NCBI GenBank assembly: GCA_036732755.1
Contig: DAINBU010000082.1
Coordinates: 1-22,071 of the forward strand
Direction: 5' to 3'
Length of the DNA: 22,071 bases
Source: DASRRB01 sp036732755
Lineage (GTDB): Bacteria > Planctomycetota > B15-G4 > SIAN01
The notes beneath the pieces were generated by a model. The model was not told where the DNA came from. It saw only the letters and a list, made by a program, of their open reading frames with translations, and made no database searches. This document shows positions 16,179 to 22,071 of the stretch, piece by piece; within the stretch, counting starts at the first letter, position 1; every line of letters starts with the position of its first letter. Both the position numbers and the translations under genes were made by a program.

Positions 16179-17666
16179 ATGGTCGTCGCCGCGCTCGCGC
16201 TGATCTTCGTACTGCAGAGGCCGCAGGCCGCGCCGCCGGCGCCGCCGTCCCAGGCCGAGAGCCCCTGGCTCGACGACAAGAACCTCGGCGTCCCGCTGCG
16301 CTCGGCCGAGGCGGCTTCCCTCCCGCCGGCGCTGCTCGACGCCGCGACGCGGCTCGCCGGCCGGGCGCTCGTCTCGAATCGCGCCGCCGAGACGCTCGAG
16401 GAATTCTGCGACGACGTCGGCGCGCGCCTCTCCGGCTCCGACAACGCGAACCACGCCGTCGAGTGGTGCGTCGCGCGTCTGAAACGCGACGGCTTCGAGA
16501 ACGTCCGCGCCGAGAAGGTGATGGTGCCCCGTTGGGTGCGCGGCCGCTGCGAGGCCGCGATGACGAGCCCGCGCGCGCAGCCGATGGAGGCGTGCGCGCT
16601 CGGCGGCAGCGTCGGCACCGGCGGCAAGGCGCTGGTCGCCGAGGTCGTCGCGACCGAGAGCCTCGAGACGCTCGCGAAGCTCCCGCCGGAGCAGGTCGCC
16701 GGGAAGATCGTCCTGCTCACGCGCAAGATGTCGCGCGACCCGGGCGAGCGCGCGGGCTACGGCGCGACCGTCTCGATCCGCACCAACGGCGCCAACGCGG
16801 CGGGGAAGCTCGGCGCGGTCGGCGTGATGATCCGCAGCGTCGGCACCGGCAACGCGCGCGTCGTCCACACCGGCGCGATGCACTACGACGAGGGCGTCCC
16901 GAAGATCCCCGCCGTCGCGCTCTCGGCGGAGGACACCGAGATGCTCGAGCGGCTGCTCGCGCGCGGCCAGAAGGTCGCCGTCTCGCTCGAGCTGGGCTGC
17001 GAGACGCAAGGCGACGTCGAGTCGGCGAACGTCGTCGCCGAGCTGCGCGGCCGCGAGAAGGCCGACGAGCTCGTCGTGCTCGGCGGCCACCTCGACTCGT
17101 GGGACCTCGGCCTCGGCGCGATCGACGACGGCGCCGGCGTCGTGATCGCGTGGGAGGCGGTGCGCCTGATGAGGGAGCTCGAGCTGCGGCCGCGCCGCAC
17201 GCTGCGCGTCGTCTTCTGGATGAACGAGGAGAACGGCCTGCGCGGCGGCACCGGCTACGCCGAGCAGCACGCGGCCGAGGCGGGAAAGCACGTCGTCGCG
17301 ATCGAGAGCGACGGCGGCGCCGGCCGGCCGACCGGCTTCGGGCTCACCTGCGCCGTGGCCGATCTGCCGCGCGTGCAGGCGCTCGGCGCGCTGCTGCGCG
17401 GGCTCGGCTGCGGCAACGTCAAGGCCGGCGGCGGCGGCGCCGACATCGGCCCGCTGCGCAAGCTCGACGTCCCCACCATGTCGCTCAACCAGGACGCGCG
17501 CTGGTACTTCGACTACCACCACACGCCGGCCGACACGCCCGACAAGGTCGACCCGCACGAGCTCGCGCTCAACGTCGCCGCGCTCTCGGTGATGAGCTTC
17601 GCGCTCGCCGAGATGGAGCCGCGCCTCGCGCCCTTCCCGCCGCCCGCCGAAGAGCACACGCGCTGA
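16179..17666 (+). CDS. Secreted M28-family zinc metallopeptidase (carboxypeptidase Q-like)
   Basis: A 495-residue exported peptidase. A short signal-like hydrophobic N-terminus (MVVAALALIFVLQ) precedes an Ala/Pro linker. The M28 metal site is complete: H304 and D306 in GGHLDSWD, D316 in AIDDGAG, catalytic E350 and ligand E351 in WMNEENG, D378 in IESDGG, and H447/H448 in YHHTPADTPDKVD. A PA-like insert (GKIVLLTRKMSRDPGERAGYG) precedes the catalytic half, as in carboxypeptidase Q. The ATG at 16179 is chosen because GGAGGGAG lies just upstream and it gives the signal peptide; a more distant GTG at 16083 would add 32 low-complexity residues. Likely an exopeptidase in the periplasm. The next gene follows 14 nt later. 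Confidence 0.92.
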   Translation: MVVAALALIFVLQRPQAAPPAPPSQAESPWLDDKNLGVPLRSAEAASLPPALLDAATRLAGRALVSNRAAETLEEFCDDVGARLSGSDNANHAVEWCVARLKRDGFENVRAEKVMVPRWVRGRCEAAMTSPRAQPMEACALGGSVGTGGKALVAEVVATESLETLAKLPPEQVAGKIVLLTRKMSRDPGERAGYGATVSIRTNGANAAGKLGAVGVMIRSVGTGNARVVHTGAMHYDEGVPKIPAVALSAEDTEMLERLLARGQKVAVSLELGCETQGDVESANVVAELRGREKADELVVLGGHLDSWDLGLGAIDDGAGVVIAWEAVRLMRELELRPRRTLRVVFWMNEENGLRGGTGYAEQHAAEAGKHVVAIESDGGAGRPTGFGLTCAVADLPRVQALGALLRGLGCGNVKAGGGGADIGPLRKLDVPTMSLNQDARWYFDYHHTPADTPDKVDPHELALNVAALSVMSFALAEMEPRLAPFPPPAEEHTR

Positions 17667-17680
17667 GCCGTGCCCCCCTC

Positions 17681-18466
17681 GTGAAGCATCGCCTCACCGC
17701 GAAGAGCGCCGACCCGCACGAGCTCTACGAGCGGTCGGTGCAGGACCCCGAGCCCGACGTCGAGCTGCTCGCACGCCACTTCCGGCGCGAGCGCGGGAGG
17801 TCGGCGCTCTCGCTGCGCGAGGACTTCTGCGGCACCGCGCTCTTCTGCGCGACCTGGATCCGCAGCCGCCGCGACCGCACCGCGATCGGCGTCGACCGCG
17901 ACGCGCGCACGATGGCGTGGGGACGCCGCCACTTCGACGGCATCGCCGACCGCATGACGTGGCGGCGCGCCGACGTCCGGACCGTCCGCGCGCCGCGCGC
18001 CGACGTGGTCACCGCCTTCAACTTCTCCTGGTCGGTCTTCCAGGACCGGCCGACGCTCCTGCGCTACTTCACGGCCGTGCGGCGCGGACTGGCGCGCGAC
18101 GGCCTGTTCGCGCTCGACCTGCACGGCGGGCCCGACTCGCTGGCGGAGACGCGGGACGAGCGGCGCATGGGCGGCTTCACCTACGTGTGGGAGCAGGAGC
18201 CGCTCGACGCGATCAGCCACCGCACGCTGCGCCGCATCCACTTCGAGTTCCCCGACGGGTCGCGGCTGCGCGACGTCTACCGCTACGACTGGCGCATCTG
18301 GACGCTGCCCGAGACGCGCGACGCGCTGCGCGACGCCGGCTTCCGCCGCGTCGACGTCCTGTGGGAGGGCTTCGACCGCAAGGGCGAGGGGAACGGGATC
18401 TTCCGCAAGGTGCGGCGCGCCGAGAACGAGGACTCCTGGGTCGCGTATCTTCTGGCGTGGCGCTGA
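17681..18466 (+). CDS. Class I SAM-dependent methyltransferase
   Basis: A 261-residue protein. The SAM-binding motif I is represented by LREDFCGTALFCATWI, followed by an acidic loop IGVDRDARTMAWG (motif II region) and ADVVTAFNFSWSVFQ (motif IV region). The opening KHRLTAKSADPHELYERSVQDP is characteristic of a widespread family of predicted methyltransferases with no known substrate. The GTG start lies 14 nt after the peptidase stop, so the two are likely co-transcribed. No signal peptide; cytoplasmic. Confidence 0.85.
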   Translation: MKHRLTAKSADPHELYERSVQDPEPDVELLARHFRRERGRSALSLREDFCGTALFCATWIRSRRDRTAIGVDRDARTMAWGRRHFDGIADRMTWRRADVRTVRAPRADVVTAFNFSWSVFQDRPTLLRYFTAVRRGLARDGLFALDLHGGPDSLAETRDERRMGGFTYVWEQEPLDAISHRTLRRIHFEFPDGSRLRDVYRYDWRIWTLPETRDALRDAGFRRVDVLWEGFDRKGEGNGIFRKVRRAENEDSWVAYLLAWR

Positions 18467-18499
18467 ACGGGGCGCGCGGCGCCGCGCGGGAGTGCATCG

Positions 18500-20692
18500 A
18501 TGCGGACCGGCCGGCTCGTCCTCGCCCTCGCCTGCGCGCTCGTGCGCACGGGCGGCGACGACGGCGCGTCCGGCGAATTCGCGCAGCGCGCCGCGGCGGC
18601 GCTCGCGGAGTCGCGCGCCGCGCTCGCGGCGGGTCGCCCCGCCGACGCGCTCGCCGCCGCCGAGCTCGGGCTCGAGCACGAACCCGAATCGCGCGCGCTG
18701 CTCGAGGCGGCGGCGCGCGCCGCGGCCGCCGCCGGCCGCCGCGACGACGCGCTCTGGTGGACGTGGCAGCGGCGCGAGAAGGGCGGCGAGCTCGATCCGG
18801 TCGCGTTCGCGTCGCGCGACCTCTTCGACCGCCACGAGCTCGCCGTCGCGGGCGCGGCGACGCTCGCGAAGCGGCTCGCGGGCGAGCGCCCGCCCCCGGC
18901 CCACGACGCCGCGGTCGAGAACTGGCCGGGCGCGCGCGCGAGGGAGACGCGCCACTACCTGGTCCAGGGCGACCTCGACGCGGCGACGCTCGACGACGTC
19001 GCGGCCGCGCTCGAGTCGGTGCACCGCTGCTACCGCGCCCACTTCCGCGGCGACGACGCCCCCGCGGCGCGCCGCGTGACGATCCGCGCGTACCGCTCGC
19101 GCGCGGAGTTCGACGAGCACGAGCCGGGCGTGCCGCGCGAGATCCACGGCTTCTACTCGCCCGAGCGCAACGTGATCGCCCTCTACGATCCGCGCGGCGG
19201 CGCGGCGCCCGGCGGGGGGCGCCCCTTCTCGGCCTTCTGGTCGACGCTCTTCCACGAGGCGGCCCACCCGTTCCTGCGCGGCGCGGCGCGCCCGCCGCCG
19301 CCGGCCTGGATCAACGAGGGGACCGCCTGCCTCTTCGAGGGGTGCCGCTTCGTGCGCGGCGGCGCGGTCGAGCCGGGCCGCGTCCCGCGCGCGCGCCTGC
19401 GCGAGCTGGTCGAGCTGCTCGACGCCGGCCGCGCCGACCTCGCGAGCGTCGTCGCGCAGCGCGACGCCTCCCGCTTCCCGCTCAGCCGCTACGCCGTCGC
19501 GTGGGGGCTCGTCGACTTCTGCTTCCGCTTCGAGGACGAGGAGGGCGAGCGTCCCTACGAGAAGGCGTACCGCGACTTCCTCGAGGCGTGGAAGAGCGCC
19601 GACGACCGCACCGACGCGCGCGCCCGCTTCGAGAGCGCCTTCGTCGAGCGGCCGAAGCTGCCCGGCGTCGCGAGCCTCGACGATTTCGAGCGGCGCTGGC
19701 GCGCCGCCGTGCGCGCGCTCGCGGAGCGGACCTTCGGCGGGCCGGCGCAGGCCGACGCGTGGCTCGCGCTGGCGCGCGCGCAGGCGGGCCGCCGCCAGCC
19801 CGACCGCGCCGCCGCGAGCCTGCGCAACGCTCTCGAGCTCCGGCCCGACGACGCGACGCTGCTCGCGGAGCTCGCCGAGTCGCTGCTCGCGCTCGACGAG
19901 CGCGGCCCCGCCGTCGCGACGGCGCGCCGCGCGCTCGCGGCGACCAACGAGCTCGTCGCGCATCCTGACGACGCGGCGCGCGAGGCGACCGCGCACGCGG
20001 CGCGCGAGCGCGCGCTCGCCCTGCTCGCGAAGGCCGACACGCACCTCGCCGACGACGCGGTCGCGGCCAACGACACGCTGCTCGTCACCGGGCTCGCGAC
20101 GGCGAAGGCGTACGCCGAGGCCGGGCTGCTCCGCTGCGCGCTTGCGCGCGTCGACGAGACGACGGCGCTGCTCGGCGACAGCCGCGGCTTCCGGGAGCTG
20201 CGCGCGGAGCTCGTCGAGCGCGGCGCCGAGCCCGGCCGCTGGCGCCGGCTGCGCCCCGGCGACGACGCCGACGCCGGCACGGTCGCGCCGCCCGGCGCCG
20301 TCTCCTTCCGCATCGAGGCGCGCATCGACCCGGGCGGCGACGGCGACGGCCCCGACGCCGCGCCGGCGTTCGGCGGGATCGTCTTCGGGGAGAGCGAGCG
20401 CGAGGGCCCGCGCGCGTTCGCCGTGTCGAGCCGCGGCCGGCTCGCGCTGGTCGCGTGCCGCGCCGGCTGGGACGGGACCGAGGAGTTCGCGCTGGCGAGC
20501 GGCGAGACGCCGTTCCGCCTCGCCGTGGAGGTCGTGCTCGCGCGCGACGGCGCGCCCGGCCACGTCGCCTGCAGCTTCGGCGGACGGGTGGTCCGCGTCG
20601 ACGCGGTCGATCCGGCTGATTTCACTCCGCATGCCGCCGCGATCGCGTCCGGCGCGGGCGTGCACGTGACCGACCTGCGCTGGCGGCGCTGA
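18500..20692 (+). CDS. Secreted TPR protein with HExxH (gluzincin-like) motif
   Basis: A 730-residue exported protein. A hydrophobic N-terminus (RLVLALACALVR) may act as a signal peptide. Residues ~20-75 look like a helical TPR-like repeat. A metalloprotease-like core has H252-E253-A-A-H256 (FHEAAHPFLRG) and a downstream E273 in AWINEGTACLFEG, fitting the gluzincin HExxH plus NEG-type ligand layout. It resembles the DUF1570-type proteins common in Planctomycetota. A second TPR block (~415-475) and a C-terminal beta-rich module (~600-730, containing VSFRIEARIDPGG) follow. The start ATG has a GGGAG ribosome binding site. It is 33 nt after the methyltransferase gene. Protease activity is inferred. 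Confidence 0.78.
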   Translation: MRTGRLVLALACALVRTGGDDGASGEFAQRAAAALAESRAALAAGRPADALAAAELGLEHEPESRALLEAAARAAAAAGRRDDALWWTWQRREKGGELDPVAFASRDLFDRHELAVAGAATLAKRLAGERPPPAHDAAVENWPGARARETRHYLVQGDLDAATLDDVAAALESVHRCYRAHFRGDDAPAARRVTIRAYRSRAEFDEHEPGVPREIHGFYSPERNVIALYDPRGGAAPGGGRPFSAFWSTLFHEAAHPFLRGAARPPPPAWINEGTACLFEGCRFVRGGAVEPGRVPRARLRELVELLDAGRADLASVVAQRDASRFPLSRYAVAWGLVDFCFRFEDEEGERPYEKAYRDFLEAWKSADDRTDARARFESAFVERPKLPGVASLDDFERRWRAAVRALAERTFGGPAQADAWLALARAQAGRRQPDRAAASLRNALELRPDDATLLAELAESLLALDERGPAVATARRALAATNELVAHPDDAAREATAHAARERALALLAKADTHLADDAVAANDTLLVTGLATAKAYAEAGLLRCALARVDETTALLGDSRGFRELRAELVERGAEPGRWRRLRPGDDADAGTVAPPGAVSFRIEARIDPGGDGDGPDAAPAFGGIVFGESEREGPRAFAVSSRGRLALVACRAGWDGTEEFALASGETPFRLAVEVVLARDGAPGHVACSFGGRVVRVDAVDPADFTPHAAAIASGAGVHVTDLRWRR

Positions 20693-20722
20693 GCAACGGT
20701 TCCCCGCACGGCGCGGCGGCGC

Positions 20723-20728
20723 TATCCT
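20723..20728 (+). promoter_or_regulatory. Putative -10 element (TATCCT) before the small membrane protein
   Basis: TATCCT followed by CTCGGCCC, 38 nt before the ATG at 20767, in the 74-nt gap after the TPR gene. It matches the TAnnnT plus C-rich pattern of the other operon heads. Confidence 0.35.
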
Positions 20729-20766
20729 CTCGGCCCTTCGCGGACCCAGGCGACGACGAGGCGACG

Positions 20767-21015
20767 ATGAACGACCCGCACGGCACCCCCGAGAAAAGCG
20801 GCGACTCGAGCGCCCAGGTCAAGCGCATCGTCAAGTGGGCGGTGATCTGCGCCGTTCTCGGCGGCGTCGCGAACCTCTGGTTCTCGAGCGGCGAGGCGAC
20901 CGGGATCCGCATCTGCTTCGCTCTCATGGTCGCGGGCGCGGGCGCCATCACCGGCGCGCTCCTCTGCGCCAACTTCACCGCCGACGACAGCGACCCGTCG
21001 ATCCCGCCGCACTGA
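20767..21015 (+). CDS. Small two-helix membrane protein, function unknown
   Basis: An 82-residue protein not recognised as a named family. Polar N-terminus (~1-20, MNDPHGTPEKSGDSSAQVKR), then two hydrophobic helices: ~IVKWAVICAVLGGVANLWF (21-39) and ~IRICFALMVAGAGAITGALL (47-66), with a short acidic tail. The ribosome binding site is weak (GAGG at 20759-20762). The stop is just before the hairpin repeats. Confidence 0.6.
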   Translation: MNDPHGTPEKSGDSSAQVKRIVKWAVICAVLGGVANLWFSSGEATGIRICFALMVAGAGAITGALLCANFTADDSDPSIPPH

Positions 21016-21021
21016 ACTGTG

Positions 21022-21114
21022 AGTCGGGAGCTGCGCTCCCGTGGCAGTCGGGAGCTGCGCTCCCGTGGCAGTCGGGAGCTTCGCTCCCGTGGCAGTCGGG
21101 AGTTCGCGCTCCCA
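21022..21114. repeat. Four tandem 24-bp hairpin repeats between convergent genes
   Basis: Units begin at 21022, 21046, 21070 and 21094. The first two are identical, the third differs by one base in the loop (TGC to TTC), and the fourth is degenerate (GGGAGTTCGCGCTCCC). Each of the first three units folds as CGGGAGC / GCTCCCG, a 7-bp stem with a 3-nt loop. The block lies between the plus-strand gene ending at 21015 and the minus-strand amidase ending at 21140, so it may end transcription from both sides. There are no T-runs, so this is inference. Confidence 0.85.
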
Positions 21115-21139
21115 TCCAGCGTCGCGCGCGGACCGCGGA

Positions 21140-22039
21140 CTACTTGAGGAACGCCTCCGGCACGCGGCGGTGGAAGTCGGTCGCCGCCTGGAACGCGTGG
21201 CCGAGCCGCAGCACCTCCGCGTCGCCGTAGAGCTTCCCCACGAACGTGATGCTCGTGGGCGTGCCGTTCTTGCGGAAGCCGTTCGGCAGGCAGAGCGCGG
21301 GGTGGCCGGTCAGGTTCGTGAGCCCGAGCGTGTTGCCCGCGAAGGCGGGCGCGACCACGACGTCGAGGTCGCCGAACGCCTCGGCCGTCTGCTCGAGGAG
21401 GCGCGTGCGCAGGCGCGCCGCCCGCAGGTACTCGACGGCGGGGACGAGGCGCGAGGTCCGGAACTGGTTCGGCCAGGCGCCCGGCCCCTGCTCCTTCAGC
21501 GCGTCGACGCCGCCGTCGCGCGTCAGGTCGTCGAAGGCGGAGGCGGCCTCGACGCCGAGCATCAGGTTGATCGCCTCGACCGGCGCATCGGGGAACTTGA
21601 AGGGCTTGGGATCGACGCCGAGCGACTTCAGCGTCTCGAGCGTCTGGCGGTCGGCCGCCTCGCCCGCGCCGCGCGCCGCGACGCCGCTGAGCACGCCGAC
21701 CTTGAGCTCGCCGATCGGGCGCGTCGCGTCGAAGCGGAACGGCACGTCGACGGTCGAGCGGTCGCGCTCATCGCGGCCCGCAATCGCGTCGAGCACGAGC
21801 GCGCAGTCGAGCGCGTCGCGGCAGAGCGCGCCGAGCTTGTCCATGCTCCAGGAGAGCGCCATCGCGCCCCAGCGGCTGACGCGGCCGAAGGTCGGTCGCA
21901 TTCCGGTCGTTCCGCAGCGCGACGACGGCGACATCCAGTTGGGCGACCGCGTCCAGATCGTACAGAATCGCCAGGGTGTTGCACAGGTTGTGCGTGGCAA
22001 CCCACGCAACCCCGACTGATCCTGGGCGTTCAACGCCAT
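21140..22039 (-). CDS. Amidase-signature family protein, C-terminal part only
   Basis: The open frame is 299 codons, but only codons upstream of about 21931 look like the family. The recognisable part begins SPSSRCGTTGMRPTFGRVSR and continues GAMALSWSMDKLGALCRDAL, the usual C-terminal half of amidase-signature enzymes, to DFHRRVPEAFLK at the end. The catalytic Ser-Ser-Lys region that should lie further N-terminal is absent. The codons from 21932 to 22039 (MALNAQDQSGLRGLPRT...) do not resemble amidases and coincide with a fall in GC. The gene is therefore truncated, by a real rearrangement or by a misassembly. As it stands it should not be an active amidase. Confidence 0.75.
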   Translation of the reverse strand: MALNAQDQSGLRGLPRTTCATPWRFCTIWTRSPNWMSPSSRCGTTGMRPTFGRVSRWGAMALSWSMDKLGALCRDALDCALVLDAIAGRDERDRSTVDVPFRFDATRPIGELKVGVLSGVAARGAGEAADRQTLETLKSLGVDPKPFKFPDAPVEAINLMLGVEAASAFDDLTRDGGVDALKEQGPGAWPNQFRTSRLVPAVEYLRAARLRTRLLEQTAEAFGDLDVVVAPAFAGNTLGLTNLTGHPALCLPNGFRKNGTPTSITFVGKLYGDAEVLRLGHAFQAATDFHRRVPEAFLK

Positions 22040-22071
22040 CGAGCAAGAAAAGGAAAATTTCTATGTTCGCC
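21932..22071 (+). other. Composition-shifted end segment: possible gene tail plus next gene start
   Basis: From about 21932 the DNA drops from ~70+% to roughly 55% GC. On the plus strand it reads GDIQLGDRVQIVQNRQGVAQ then VVRGNPRNPD and a TGA at 22017-22019, a plausible C-terminus of a small secreted or glycine-zipper-type protein, with much lower GC at third positions than the rest of the window. After it, 22020-22062 is AT-rich and contains AGGA 8 nt before the ATG at 22063 (ATG TTC GCC), a good ribosome binding site. The upstream part of that gene and the rest of the next gene are outside the window. Likely a junction to unrelated DNA. Confidence 0.4.

Noticed and set aside
15072..17657. 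An 861-residue minus-strand reading frame
   Set aside because: Antisense to the SPFH, RHH and M28 peptidase genes and without any recognisable motif.
17513..20665. A 1050-residue minus-strand reading frame
   Set aside because: It is antisense to the methyltransferase and TPR genes, whose products are clearly recognisable, and has the Arg/Ala/Glu-rich composition of a shadow frame.
21022..21114. CRISPR-like array
   Set aside because: The units are directly adjacent with no unique spacers and are internally palindromic; no cas gene is nearby.

Overview
The window is a very GC-rich (roughly 70-75% by eye), densely coding stretch of bacterial DNA with almost every third codon position G or C. 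Gene content points to Planctomycetota, probably an uncultured lineage. It has ECF-type sigma factors fused to a membrane anchor and long exported carboxypeptidase-regulatory-like (CarboxypepD_reg) regions, a secreted TPR/HExxH protein, and TRL-like lipoproteins. This assignment is inference from gene content; no rRNA or tRNA gene was seen. Both ends cut genes, and the last ~140 bases look foreign to the rest.

Layout. (1) 1-7182: two tandem minus-strand genes encode membrane-tethered sigma factors that are paralogous along their shared length. A divergent plus-strand gene encodes an anchored CarboxypepD_reg-like protein without a sigma domain. Both sigma genes carry the same TGAACCGC box upstream. 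(2) 7212-11361: glcD-glcE-glcF, a translationally coupled operon for the FAD/Fe-S glycolate (or other 2-hydroxyacid) dehydrogenase. (3) 11466-12152: a tandem pair of short paralogous TRL-like lipoproteins. (4) 12198-12860 (minus): rsmG; divergent from it, a cupin gene sits 2 nt before an APC-family amino-acid permease gene. (5) 14756-16086: an AT-richer control region, an SPFH/band-7 membrane protein, and a small Arc-like ribbon-helix-helix protein. The control region holds a likely operator with two half-sites 11 bp apart. (6) 16179-20692: an apparent operon of a secreted M28 metallopeptidase, a SAM methyltransferase and a secreted HEAAH/TPR protein; then a small two-helix membrane protein (20767-21015). 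(7) 21022-21114: four tandem 24-bp hairpin repeats between convergent genes. (8) 21140 to the end: an amidase-signature protein C-terminal part on the minus strand, whose family-like sequence stops at about 21931. Beyond that the DNA falls in GC and reads better on the plus strand as the tail of another protein plus a new ribosome binding site and ATG.

The most interesting elements are the one-polypeptide sigma/sensor proteins with a shared upstream box, the SPFH/RHH pair with its operator, a recurring TAnnnT plus C-rich promoter signature at operon heads, and the composition break at the right end. No mobile element, CRISPR array, tRNA or rRNA gene was recognised. No gap between genes exceeds 300 bases.
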